This document shows positions 43,243-52,191 of a stretch of DNA of 64,000 nt, piece by piece. The stretch covers positions 124,001-188,000 of the forward strand of contig NZ_WJOK01000009.1 of assembly GCF_009649785.1 (NCBI RefSeq). Direction: 5' to 3'. Both the position numbers and the translations under genes were made by a program. The notes below the pieces were generated by a model. It had not been told where the DNA came from. It did not search any database and saw only the letters and a list, made by a program, of their open reading frames with translations. Each line of letters opens with the position of its first letter. The stretch's first letter is position 1. The DNA is from Agrobacterium tumefaciens (GTDB lineage: Bacteria; Pseudomonadota; Alphaproteobacteria; Rhizobiales; Rhizobiaceae).

Positions 43243-44892
43243 ATGACGATACGTTCTTCGCTTTTTTCCTTCTCCCGTCGGGGTCTGCTGACCACCACTC
43301 TCGCAGGGGCAATCGCGCTTCTGACGACGATGGCGCCTGCTCCGGTTGGGGCAGCAGATACCCCCCGCAATGGCGGCGACATCACCTTCCTCATCGATTC
43401 TCTCGGCGACACCTGGATCCCGAATAACAGCGCCATTTCCAGCTTTCAGGGCCATATCTGGGGCCATGTCGCCGACAAGCTGCTTTATGTCGATGCCGAT
43501 GGTAAGGTCAGCCCCTGGCTTGCCGAGCGCTGGGAGCAGAACGACAATGCCACAGAATTCACGCTTCACCTCAAAAACGGCGTGACCTTCTCCGATGGCA
43601 CACCGCTGGATGCAGCGGCGGTCGTCGCCAATCTCGACATCTGGTATGCCGGACGCAAGAGCGAAGGCATCAACCCGATCGGTCTTTTCCCCAAGACCTA
43701 CGACCATGCTGAAGCGGTGGACGCATCCACGGTGAAGGTCTTCTTCAAGAAGCCGACGCTCGGCTTTATTCCGACGCTCGGTTACCACGGCTCGATCCTG
43801 ATCTCGCCGAAGACCATCGCCCAGCCCGCCACCCAGCAGGCCGATCTCAGCAAGACTTCCGGCAGCGGCCCCTATGTGGTCGAATCCTGGAAGGAGGGAG
43901 ATTACGTCAAGCTGGTCAAGCGCAAGGACTACAATTGGGGTCCTGCCGCCGTTGGCCACACCGGCCCAGCCTTCCTCGATTCCATCACCTATAAGCTGGT
44001 GTCGGAACCGTCGTTGCGTGTCGCCTCGGTCCAGTCCGGCCAGGCCGATGTCGCCTATAATGCTTCGCCGCAGGAGCTGAAGTCACTGCACGAAGAGGGC
44101 TTTACCGTCGCAACGCCGCGTTATCTCGGCTTCGTCAACGGCTGGGCGGTCAACACCAAGCTTCCGCCCTATGATGATGTGAAGGTTCGCCAGGCACTTC
44201 AGGCCGGTGTAAATCGTCAGGAAATCATCGACACCGTCTATACGCCGGACTGGAAGCTCGCCACGTCCTTCATCCAGAGCAACGTGCCGGGCGCGACCGA
44301 CCACAGCGCACTTCTCGCTTACGATCCCGCCAAGGCCGAAAAGCTGCTCGACGAGGCGGGCTGGGTCAAGGGCGCCGATGGTATCCGGACCAAAGACGGC
44401 AAACCGCTGTCGCTGACAATCCACTCCAATCCCTATCTCGCGACATCCAAGTCGGTCGATGAACTCATCGCCCAGCAACTCGGCAAGCTCGGCTGGAAAG
44501 TCGCTATTCGCGCTTACGACGTCGTGACCTTTGGTGAAAAGGTCAAATTCGGCGGTGCGGCCATCCCGACCTATGAGGTGACGCGCAGCTTCATCGATGC
44601 AGGCACCGTCGCCAGCATTCTCACCAACGCCAACAATGGCGAGAACTGGTTCGCCCTTGACGACCGCGACGCGACGCTCAACGGATTGCGCGACAAGATC
44701 GCCGGCGCCGGCTCTGTCGACGAGCGCAGCCCGCTTCTCGATGAGCTGCAGAAATATGTCCTTGAGCAGGGCTATTTCATTCCGCGAACGCAGATCGTGC
44801 AGCGGATCTACGTGCAGTCCCCGAAGCTGAAGGGCGAAGTGTATAACGGCGTGGCTTATGCCAGCTACTATACCGCCTCCATCAGCGACTGA
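43243..44892 (+). CDS. ABC transporter substrate-binding protein, family 5 (peptide/nickel type), Tat-type signal
   Basis: Periplasmic binding protein of 549 residues. The twin-arginine signal is SRRGLLTTTLAGAIALL, cleaved near GAADT. The SBP_bac_5 fold is recognised by HVADKLLYVDADGKVSPWLAERW, FTLHLKNGVTFSDGTPLDA and VRQALQAGVNRQEIIDTVY. Relatives carry peptides, glutathione, nickel or opines; here the two adjacent flavin monooxygenase genes and the shared promoter suggest a sulfur-containing ligand. First structural gene of the operon. Confidence 0.9.
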   Translation: MTIRSSLFSFSRRGLLTTTLAGAIALLTTMAPAPVGAADTPRNGGDITFLIDSLGDTWIPNNSAISSFQGHIWGHVADKLLYVDADGKVSPWLAERWEQNDNATEFTLHLKNGVTFSDGTPLDAAAVVANLDIWYAGRKSEGINPIGLFPKTYDHAEAVDASTVKVFFKKPTLGFIPTLGYHGSILISPKTIAQPATQQADLSKTSGSGPYVVESWKEGDYVKLVKRKDYNWGPAAVGHTGPAFLDSITYKLVSEPSLRVASVQSGQADVAYNASPQELKSLHEEGFTVATPRYLGFVNGWAVNTKLPPYDDVKVRQALQAGVNRQEIIDTVYTPDWKLATSFIQSNVPGATDHSALLAYDPAKAEKLLDEAGWVKGADGIRTKDGKPLSLTIHSNPYLATSKSVDELIAQQLGKLGWKVAIRAYDVVTFGEKVKFGGAAIPTYEVTRSFIDAGTVASILTNANNGENWFALDDRDATLNGLRDKIAGAGSVDERSPLLDELQKYVLEQGYFIPRTQIVQRIYVQSPKLKGEVYNGVAYASYYTASISD

Positions 44893-44929
44893 TGCGCACA
44901 ACAGGGCAACGTTGAAGGAGGTCACCGGC

Positions 44930-45937
44930 ATGAGCAATGCCTACCTAACCTACGCCGCAAAGCGGCTTGGCCAGGCGGTCGTCGTCATACTGCTGGCCTA
45001 TGTCTTCACCTTCGTGGTCGTCAGCATCCTGCCTGGCGACCCGATCACCAGCGTGCTCAGGAACCCGCAAAACGGGTTCACCGAGCAGGAGATCGCGGAA
45101 ATCATCGCCGCGCAGGGCCTCGACAGACCGGTTCTCGTGCAGCTGTGGTCGTCCCTGTCGGGGTTTCTGACTGGTGATCTGGGCATGTCGATGCGCTCCA
45201 ACCGGCCGGTGGCGACCCTCATCGCTGAAGTGCTGCCATCGACACTGATCCTTGCATCCACGGGACTTGCCGTCGCCTTGATTCTCGCAATGGCCGTTGC
45301 TTACGGAACCCAGGTGGTACCAAAGCGCTACGGCCAGGGATTGCTACGAGCTTTCCCATCGCTGTTTCTCTCGACACCTAATTTTGTGATTGGCCTGATA
45401 CTGATCCATCTCTTCGGCTTTCAGCTGCGCCTCTTCCGCGTTATCGAACCAGATAGCTTCTGGGCAACGGTGTTTGCCGCAATCACAATCGGAATTCCTT
45501 TCTCTGCGCAAATCGCCGAGGTACTTATAGCGAACCTCGACAGGGAGGCAGAACAGGAATACGCGGCCGTCGCCCGCAGCCGCGGCATCGGACAGGCGCG
45601 GCTGTTTGCACAGCATCTGCTCAAGCCTGCTTCGTTGCCCGTCGTCACCGTGATCGCCATCACCGTCGGTGAACTGCTTGGCAATTCACTGATCACCGAG
45701 TCTGTCTTTGGGCGAACCGGTCTCGGCAGCCTGGTGCAGCGCTCCGTGAGCACGCAGGACCTGCCCGTCCTGCAAGCGATCGTTTCGCTGGGAGCCGTGG
45801 TGTTCGTGCTCGTCAACCTGATTGCCGATCTTCTTTATCCCCTGCTCGATCCACGCGTGCAAATTCTCGGCGCGCGAAAGCCTCGCTTGGCCATTACAGA
45901 GGATTCCTCCACCACCACCAAGGCGGTGACACCATGA
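44930..45937 (+). CDS. ABC transporter permease (DppB/OppB type)
   Basis: 335-residue inner-membrane permease with six predicted helices. KRLGQAVVVILLAYVFTFVVVSILPGDP is the usual N-terminal signature, and EQEYAAVARSRGIGQARLFAQHLLKPA is the EAA loop contacting the ATPase. ATG 44930 follows GAAGGAGG at 8 nt. It overlaps the next permease gene by 4 nt. Confidence 0.92.
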   Translation: MSNAYLTYAAKRLGQAVVVILLAYVFTFVVVSILPGDPITSVLRNPQNGFTEQEIAEIIAAQGLDRPVLVQLWSSLSGFLTGDLGMSMRSNRPVATLIAEVLPSTLILASTGLAVALILAMAVAYGTQVVPKRYGQGLLRAFPSLFLSTPNFVIGLILIHLFGFQLRLFRVIEPDSFWATVFAAITIGIPFSAQIAEVLIANLDREAEQEYAAVARSRGIGQARLFAQHLLKPASLPVVTVIAITVGELLGNSLITESVFGRTGLGSLVQRSVSTQDLPVLQAIVSLGAVVFVLVNLIADLLYPLLDPRVQILGARKPRLAITEDSSTTTKAVTP

Positions 45938-46782
45938 CTTTCGCCTCGAACGCCTCCCTGCCGGGTGCGACCCCTGCAAACAGGCTGACAGGCCTGCGGA
46001 TACCGCTGACCGTCGCCTTGTCCTTCGCCATTATCGCGCTCGTCGTCGCCTGGTCACTGGCGCCCGGCCTTTTTACCAGTCACAGCCCGGTCGTCGGGGT
46101 GCCGACGGACAAATTGCTCGGCCCAAGTCTTGCGCATTGGTTCGGCACCGACCACCTCGGCCGCGATGTCTACGCACGCGTCGTTTATGGCACGTCCTCT
46201 TCCGTCTCCAGCGCACTCGTCGCGGTCGTCATCGGCGTTTTCGCCGGCGGTCTCATCGGGCTTCTTGCGGGCTTTCTCGGCGGCTGGGTCGATATCACAC
46301 TTGCCCGGCTGGTCGATGTGCTCTTGGCAATTCCAAAGTTTCTGCTGGCGGTGATCGTGGTCACCGCCATCGGTTTCGAGACCATCAATGCCGCCATCGC
46401 CACCGGCGTCTCCGCCGTAGCGGTCTTTGCCCGCGTCACGCGTGCGGAGGTCATCAAGACCAGACAGGCGACATTCGTGGAGGCTTCGTACCTGCTCGGC
46501 GGCTCGCGCTGGTTCATCCTTCTGCGCCACGTTCTGCCCAACGCGTCACGCTCGGTGCTGCCGCTTGCCGTGTTGCAGTTCGGCGAGTCGATCCTCGTGA
46601 TCGCAAGCCTTGCCTTTCTCGGATACGGCGACCCGCCGCCCGCCTCGGACTGGGGCCTGCTGATCTCGATCGGCAAGGATTACCTCAAATGGCCGTGGCT
46701 CGTATACGCCCCCGCCTTCGTCACAATCGCGACCGTCCTCTCTGTAAACAGGATCAGCCGATGGCTACGCAAGACAGACTGA
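45934..46782 (+). CDS. ABC transporter permease (DppC/OppC type)
   Basis: 282-residue inner-membrane permease. FGTDHLGRDVYARVVYGTSSS is the DppC hallmark; the EAA loop is EASYLLGGSRWFILLRHVLPNA. It partners the DppB-type permease, with which it shares a 4-nt overlap, and its 3' end overlaps the ATPase gene by 22 nt. Confidence 0.92.
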   Translation: MTFASNASLPGATPANRLTGLRIPLTVALSFAIIALVVAWSLAPGLFTSHSPVVGVPTDKLLGPSLAHWFGTDHLGRDVYARVVYGTSSSVSSALVAVVIGVFAGGLIGLLAGFLGGWVDITLARLVDVLLAIPKFLLAVIVVTAIGFETINAAIATGVSAVAVFARVTRAEVIKTRQATFVEASYLLGGSRWFILLRHVLPNASRSVLPLAVLQFGESILVIASLAFLGYGDPPPASDWGLLISIGKDYLKWPWLVYAPAFVTIATVLSVNRISRWLRKTD

Positions 46783-48500
46783 CCACCACTATCGCCCGCC
46801 CCGTTACCTTTGCGGCCAGACCGCAGCCGCAGCAGGCTCCTGTCCCGCTTCTCCGGGTCAACGATCTTTCGGTTGCCTATGGAGGCCAGGAGGTCGTCAG
46901 CAATGTCGGTTTCGAACTCGGCCGTGGCAAGAGCCTTGCCCTCATTGGCGAGTCCGGTTCCGGCAAATCGACAATCGCCCGCGCGGTCCTTCGGCTTTTG
47001 CCAAGCGGGGGACATGCCACCGGCCACGTCACCTTTGGTGATCAGGAGATATTGGGACTGCCAGAGCGCAACTTCCGACCGCTGCGGGGACGCGCCATCG
47101 GCTTTGTCCCGCAGGATCCAGGCAATTCGCTCAATCCGGTGCGGACAATCGGCGCGCAGGCCATGGAGGCGGCCGCACTTCTCGACGAGCCTGACAAGGC
47201 GATCCGCAAGGCCCTCATTCTCGAGACCTTCGCGCAGGTGGGATTGGAAAACCCGGGTGTTGTCTACGAGTCCTACCCGCACCAATTATCCGGCGGCATG
47301 TTGCAGCGGGTGCTCATAGGCCTTTCGGTTCTGCCGCGCCCGTCACTTCTGGTCGCAGACGAGCCAACGTCTGCGCTCGATGTGACGATCCAGAAGCGGA
47401 TCCTCGATCTGCTCTCGCGGTTGCAGCACGAGCTGGATATCAGCATGCTCCTCATCACACACGATCTGGCGATCGCCGCCGAACGGGCGGATTCGCTGGT
47501 AGTCCTGAAGGGTGGCAAGGTTCAGGAAGCCGGAAGCACCGCATCGGTGTTTTCCGCACCGGCCTCTGCCTATGCAAGGAAGCTGCATGCGGACGTGCCG
47601 GCACTCAATCCGGATCGCTACGCCCGGCTGCGCGATCCGGGTTTCCGTCTGCTGAAGGCAGAGTCCACGACGACGCCAAAGATCGCGGTCAATGCCGTCA
47701 CCAAGAATTTCAGGGTCGGCGACAGGGTGCTGACGGCGGTCAACAACGTCTCCTTCAACGTGCCTGCAGGTACCACCCATGCGCTGGTTGGTGAGTCCGG
47801 CTCTGGCAAGACGACAACCATTCGGCTGCTGCTTGGCCTGGAGGAACCCGACACCGGCACGATATCGGTAGCCGGCGAAGAATTGACCGGCCGCTCCCGT
47901 ACGTCGCTGCGTGCAACCTGGCGCCATCTTCAGTTCGTCTACCAGAACCCGTTTACCTCGCTTGATCCCACCTGGAGTGTCGAACAGCTGGTGCGCGAGC
48001 CGCTTGATCGTTTCAAGATCGGAACCCGTGCGGAACGGCTCGAAACTGTTCGTGAGGCTTTGGCCAATGTGGGCTTGAGCGAACACCTTCTCAACTGCAA
48101 GCCGACGGCCCTTTCGGGTGGCCAGCGCCAGCGCGTTGCCATTGCAAGGGCGCTGGTTCTCCGACCGGATGTGATCGTGCTCGACGAGCCGACCTCCGCA
48201 CTTGATGTCAGCGTCCAGGCAGACATCGTCGATGTGCTGCTCTCGCTGCAGGCGAAGCTCGGCCTGACCTATGTTTTCGTCTCCCATGATCTGGCACTGG
48301 TACGCCAGCTCGCCCACACCGTTTCGGTGATGCAGCGCGGGCGTATCGTCGAACATGGAACGGTCGTCGATATCTTCGACAATCCGCAGCACCCCTATAC
48401 CGCGTCGCTGCTGGAATCGATCCCATCCGGTGCCGCAGCCATCGCCCGTGCGCCACAGCCGCTGCCCCGGCGGGTTCACGATAAGGAAAAGATCGCATGA
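46761..48500 (+). CDS. Fused dual-ATPase ABC transporter protein (DppD-DppF type)
   Basis: 579-residue protein containing two complete ABC domains that are separate proteins in Dpp/Opp systems. Walker A sites are GESGSGKST (about 63) and GESGSGKTT (about 344). Signatures are LSGGMLQRV and LSGGQRQRV; Walker B motifs are LLVADEPTSALD and VIVLDEPTSALD. The linker holds the oligopeptide-transporter C-terminal segment. ATG 46761 is used; a longer upstream frame overlaps the permease gene and is not real. Both domains have all catalytic residues. It drives the import system with the two permeases. Confidence 0.93.
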   Translation: MATQDRLTTTIARPVTFAARPQPQQAPVPLLRVNDLSVAYGGQEVVSNVGFELGRGKSLALIGESGSGKSTIARAVLRLLPSGGHATGHVTFGDQEILGLPERNFRPLRGRAIGFVPQDPGNSLNPVRTIGAQAMEAAALLDEPDKAIRKALILETFAQVGLENPGVVYESYPHQLSGGMLQRVLIGLSVLPRPSLLVADEPTSALDVTIQKRILDLLSRLQHELDISMLLITHDLAIAAERADSLVVLKGGKVQEAGSTASVFSAPASAYARKLHADVPALNPDRYARLRDPGFRLLKAESTTTPKIAVNAVTKNFRVGDRVLTAVNNVSFNVPAGTTHALVGESGSGKTTTIRLLLGLEEPDTGTISVAGEELTGRSRTSLRATWRHLQFVYQNPFTSLDPTWSVEQLVREPLDRFKIGTRAERLETVREALANVGLSEHLLNCKPTALSGGQRQRVAIARALVLRPDVIVLDEPTSALDVSVQADIVDVLLSLQAKLGLTYVFVSHDLALVRQLAHTVSVMQRGRIVEHGTVVDIFDNPQHPYTASLLESIPSGAAAIARAPQPLPRRVHDKEKIA

Positions 48501-49576
48501 CCATCGCTGCACCCATCGATACTGCGTCCACGTCCTTCCGCCCCAAACAGCGGCTCGGCTTCAATACCCGCGTATCTTTCAGCGACGATGCCGGGCCGGC
48601 GCAGGGGCTGCGTGAGGGTATCAAACTGTTCAAGGCTGCCGAACAACTGGGCTACCAGTCCGGCTGGGCCTATCAGCGGCATTTCGATCACTATCTGTCC
48701 TCACCGCTTCCGTTCTTCGCCGCTGCCGGCCAGCATACCCGGCATATTACGCTCGGTTCTGCGGTCATCCCCATGCGCTATCAGGATCCGATCCTGCTTG
48801 CCGAGGCGGCCGGCACGACCGACCTTTTGATTGATGGGCGACTGGAACTTGCCATTTCGACCGGCGCAAACGCCGCCTTTGACGCGGTATTCGGCACGGT
48901 CGACACCGATGCCCGCACAGAGGCCAGACGTCGTCAGGCCCGCTTCCTCTCGGCAATCGCTGGCGATGTCCTGCACCGTGTCGAAGGCGGCCAATCCAAC
49001 CCGGAGGGCACGGCACTGCGTGTCACGCCGCATAGCCCGACACTGCGTTCGCGCATCCGGCAGGGTGCAGCAAGCATTGCTTCGGCTGTGCAGGCGGCGG
49101 AACTCGGCATCGGCCTTATCTCGGGAACCGTCCAGCACGATCAGGCAGAAGGCGAGAGCTTCGGGGAATATCAGGCCCGCATCATCGAGGCCTTCCGTTT
49201 CACATGGCGCAAGACATGGACAACGGAACCGCCTCCGGTCGCCGTCGCCGCCTCCATCCTGGTTGGCACCACGGCCGAGCTTCGCGAAAAATACGCCGCC
49301 TATGATCTGGAGCGGCGTACCAAGGGTATTGCCGCGTCTCGCCCCAAAGGCGCTCTCGAACAGGCAGCCCAGCCAGCGGGGTTTCAAATTTCGCCCGTTT
49401 TCCAGGGCACGCCCGATCAGGTGCTGGCATCGGTATTCAACGATCCGGGCCTTGCAGCAGCCGATGAGGTCGTGCTGTTTTTGCCGCCTGCCTTCGGTCT
49501 CGCCGAAAACATACAACTGCTGACCGATCTGGCGGACACGGTGGCTCCGAGCCTGGGCTGGTCGCCCACCTTTTAA
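48497..49576 (+). CDS. LLM-class FMN-dependent monooxygenase
   Basis: 359-residue luciferase-like flavin monooxygenase. The TIM-barrel pattern is seen in KLFKAAEQLGYQSGWAYQRHFD, ITLGSAVIPMRYQDPILLAEAAGTTDLLIDGRLELAISTG and VQAAELGIGLISGT. Members oxidise alkanesulfonates, sulfones, nitriles or other small molecules with FMNH2 from a reductase. It overlaps the ATPase gene by 4 nt, so the imported compound is probably its substrate. No flavin reductase is encoded in the cluster. Copy 3 of the promoter begins 100 bp downstream. Confidence 0.88.
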   Translation: MTIAAPIDTASTSFRPKQRLGFNTRVSFSDDAGPAQGLREGIKLFKAAEQLGYQSGWAYQRHFDHYLSSPLPFFAAAGQHTRHITLGSAVIPMRYQDPILLAEAAGTTDLLIDGRLELAISTGANAAFDAVFGTVDTDARTEARRRQARFLSAIAGDVLHRVEGGQSNPEGTALRVTPHSPTLRSRIRQGAASIASAVQAAELGIGLISGTVQHDQAEGESFGEYQARIIEAFRFTWRKTWTTEPPPVAVAASILVGTTAELREKYAAYDLERRTKGIAASRPKGALEQAAQPAGFQISPVFQGTPDQVLASVFNDPGLAAADEVVLFLPPAFGLAENIQLLTDLADTVAPSLGWSPTF

Positions 49577-49676
49577 CCGTTAGGGCACCGAGCGATTGCC
49601 ACTTCGTGGCAGCGACTTGAAGACGGAAACGCGGCGGCGGTTGCTGGTCCTATATCGAAGGCCGTCACAGGGAATA

Positions 49677-49741
49677 TTTTCTACATATTCGATAGAAAAA
49701 GAAAGACCTGTCTTCCTCGTTCCTGCGCCGCGCCCTAACAT
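49677..49741 (+). promoter_or_regulatory. Copy 3 of the shared activator-type promoter element
   Basis: Inverted repeat TTTTCTAC (49677-49684) N7 ATAGAAAA (49692-49699), then GAAAGAC-CT-GTCTTCC (49701-49716), and a -10-like TAACAT at 49736-49741. The predicted start near 49748 leaves a 21-nt leader with AAGGAG before ATG 49769. The block 49691-49716 is 24/26 identical to copy 1. Confidence 0.7.
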
Positions 49742-49768
49742 GCTTGCATTGAACCTGAAGGAGCGCCC

Positions 49769-50872
49769 ATGTCCGCGGAATTTATCAGCGTAAGCTTTCC
49801 CAATGCATCGAACGATCTAAACCCCGTTCCAGACGCACCTGTGGATCCTGTTTTTCTGGAGCGCTATGCCCGCGCCCTTGATGATTACGGTTTCAACTAT
49901 ACGCTGATCCCTTACTCCTCATCGTCTTTCGATCCTTTCACCCTGGGCGCCACGGTGCTCGCGCACACGAAAAACATCAAGATCATCGTCGCCCTGCGGC
50001 CGAACACGGTTTATCCCACAGTTGCGGCCAAGTCGCTCGCGACGCTCGATCAGTTGAGTGGTGGACGTGTCGTGGTGCACTTCATTGCCGGCGGCAGCGA
50101 TGAAGAACAGGCGCGTGAAGGCGACTTCCTCAACAAGGAAGAACGCTATGAGCGCCAGGAGGAATATATCCGCATCCTGCGCCTGGCCTGGACCTCGAAA
50201 GAGCCCTTCGACTTCGACGGAAAATATTACCAGTTCAAGCAATTCCGCAGCGCGGTGCGGCCCACAAACGGGCTTATTCCGATTTCGCTCGGCGGCTCCT
50301 CGGACGCCGCCTATCGCATCGGTGGTTCGCTCTGCGATATCTTCGGCCTGTGGGGAGAGCCGCTTGCCGAAACCAAACAGCAGATCGAGCGGGTCTATGC
50401 GGAAGCCGCAAAGGCGGGCCGCACGGATCGCCCCCGGATCTGGGTCACATTCCGGCCGATCGTCGCCGAGACGGACGAGCTTGCCTGGGAAAAGGCTCAC
50501 AGAACTCTGGATCGGTTGAACGAGAACCGCCAGAAAGGTGTAACACGCGCACCGCTCAACGCGCCGCGCCCGGCCAATGTCGGTTCGCAACGGCTTCTGG
50601 AAATCGCCGCACGCGGCGATGTGCATGATCGCGCCCTCTGGTATCCGACGGTCACCGCCACCAATGCCAGCGGCGCCACCACTGCGCTGGTCGGTTCGCC
50701 ACGCACCATTGCGGATTCCATCCTCGACTACATCGATCTTGGCGCTGACCTGATCTCGATCCGCGGCTACGACAATTACAACGACGCGGTGGATTATGGC
50801 CGCTACATCCTGCCGCTTGTCCGCGAAGGCATTCGCGAACGGGAAGACGCGAAGAAAAAGACCGCTGCATAA
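49769..50872 (+). CDS. LLM-class flavin monooxygenase, SsuD-like (alkanesulfonate monooxygenase type)
   Basis: 367-residue FMNH2-dependent monooxygenase. The SsuD-like pattern includes the N-terminal YARALDDYGFNYTLIPYSSSSFDPF, HTKNIKIIVALRPNTVYPTVAAKSLATLDQLSGGRVVVHFIAGG, and LGGSSDAAYRIGG. Such enzymes cleave C-S bonds in sulfonates, releasing sulfite and an aldehyde. It has its own copy of the shared promoter and a strong terminator, so it is probably a single-gene transcript in the same regulon. Substrate is not fixed by sequence. Confidence 0.88.
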   Translation: MSAEFISVSFPNASNDLNPVPDAPVDPVFLERYARALDDYGFNYTLIPYSSSSFDPFTLGATVLAHTKNIKIIVALRPNTVYPTVAAKSLATLDQLSGGRVVVHFIAGGSDEEQAREGDFLNKEERYERQEEYIRILRLAWTSKEPFDFDGKYYQFKQFRSAVRPTNGLIPISLGGSSDAAYRIGGSLCDIFGLWGEPLAETKQQIERVYAEAAKAGRTDRPRIWVTFRPIVAETDELAWEKAHRTLDRLNENRQKGVTRAPLNAPRPANVGSQRLLEIAARGDVHDRALWYPTVTATNASGATTALVGSPRTIADSILDYIDLGADLISIRGYDNYNDAVDYGRYILPLVREGIREREDAKKKTAA

Positions 50873-50884
50873 TGCCGCGATCCG

Positions 50885-50912
50885 GCCCGGTCGCCTGACC
50901 GGGCATTTTTTT
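50885..50912 (+). terminator. Strong intrinsic terminator after the SsuD-like gene
   Basis: Perfect stem GCCCGGTC / GACCGGGC with loop GCCT, followed by ATTTTTTT. It lies 12 nt after the stop and implies that the acyl-CoA dehydrogenase gene downstream has its own promoter. Confidence 0.92.
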
Positions 50913-50984
50913 GAAGTGCAGACGGAGCCAATCGCCCCTGATGGGGAAATGGTATTCCCCACAGCCAGAGAGCCTCGACCACGC

Positions 50985-52166
50985 ATGTCTCATGACCCAA
51001 CTGTCCTAGACGCAACCGCTCGCATCCTTGAACAGGCCGCACCGGATGCGGACCAGACTGGCCAGTTTCCCTGGACGGGTATCCGTGCCGTTCACGAAAG
51101 CGGCCTCCTCGAAAGCACGGTTGCGACACGTTATGGCGGCCAAGGAGCGACGCTTGCCGATACCGCCCACATTCTCGCGGCACTTGGCCGGGGCGATCCT
51201 TCCGTGGCGCTGATCAGCGCCATGACGATCTTTACCCATCTCGCCCAGGCCGCGAAAAACCACTGGCCCGAAGATCTCTACCGGCGGCTTCTGATGGACG
51301 CCAAACAACGGCCGTTGCTGCTCAATGCCGCGCGTGTCGAGCCGGAGCTGGGGTCGCCGGCGCGCGGTGGCCTGCCCGCGACGCTCGCCCGCCGGACAAA
51401 CAATGGCTGGTCTATCACGGGCCGAAAACGCTTCGTGACGGGCGCATATGGTCTCACGCATTTCCTTGTCTGGGCGCATACTGACGAAACGCCGGCGCGG
51501 GTGGGAACATTCGTGGTGCCGAACGGGTTGCCGGGCATCAAGGTCATCGAGAACTGGCAGAGCCTCGGCATGCGCGCTACGGGATCGCACGATGTCGAAT
51601 ATGCCAATGTCGAAATCCCGGCGGAAAACGTCATCGACCTCGTCGATCCATCGGTCGCCCAGCAGGACAACCGGGCGCATGCGGCACTCACGCTGGCTTT
51701 GACAGCGCTTTACCTCGGCGTAGCAGAAGCCGCTCAGGCCAAGTTCATCCGCTTCGCGCATGAGCGTGTGCCGGCCAATCTCGGCCATCCCATCGCCCGC
51801 ACGGAACGTTTCATAACGCTTTCAGGCGAAATCGATCTTCTGGTCTCCGGCGCCCGCCAGATCATTTTCGGCACGCTCGAAAACAACAATGGCGATGCGG
51901 AAGGATTCATCAGGGCAAGGCTGCTTGCCGGCCGGCAGCTGCGTGATGCCGTCGAGATCGCAGTGCGCGGCATCGGCAATCCAGGTCTTGGTAGCGAACT
52001 GGGCCTCGAACGACATTTCCGCGACATCCAGACGGTGCTCGTCCATGCGCCGCAGGAGGATACGTCGATTGCGATTTTGGGCCGCTCCGCCTTTGGCCGC
52101 TGGAGCCGCGAGGAGACTGCGGCCGCCCAACCTTCGGCAGGACTGCAAATCCTGAAATCCGCCTGA
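50985..52166 (+). CDS. Acyl-CoA dehydrogenase-fold flavin enzyme (SfnB/DszC-like)
   Basis: 393-residue flavoprotein of the acyl-CoA dehydrogenase/monooxygenase superfamily. Blocks include GGQGATLADTAHILAALGRGDPSVAL, GWSITGRKRFVTGA, LGMRATGSHDVEYANVEIP and RFAHERVPANLGHPIARTE. The proteins closest in style are SfnB and DszC relatives, which take part in organosulfur (dimethylsulfone, dibenzothiophene, alkanesulfonate) metabolism. ATG 50985 is used; ATG 50949 would add 12 residues. A 6-bp inverted repeat GGGGAA-N6-TTCCCC lies just before the start (50943-50960). It neighbours two LLM monooxygenases, supporting a sulfur role. Confidence 0.85.
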   Translation: MSHDPTVLDATARILEQAAPDADQTGQFPWTGIRAVHESGLLESTVATRYGGQGATLADTAHILAALGRGDPSVALISAMTIFTHLAQAAKNHWPEDLYRRLLMDAKQRPLLLNAARVEPELGSPARGGLPATLARRTNNGWSITGRKRFVTGAYGLTHFLVWAHTDETPARVGTFVVPNGLPGIKVIENWQSLGMRATGSHDVEYANVEIPAENVIDLVDPSVAQQDNRAHAALTLALTALYLGVAEAAQAKFIRFAHERVPANLGHPIARTERFITLSGEIDLLVSGARQIIFGTLENNNGDAEGFIRARLLAGRQLRDAVEIAVRGIGNPGLGSELGLERHFRDIQTVLVHAPQEDTSIAILGRSAFGRWSREETAAAQPSAGLQILKSA

Positions 52167-52191
52167 CTATCGTCCCAGCGCCCGGGCACCA

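Noticed and set aside
49740-49793. Third leader ORF (17 codons) overlapping the SsuD-like gene start
   Set aside because: Its ATG would lie at or before the predicted transcription start and it has no ribosome-binding site; it overlaps the real gene out of frame.
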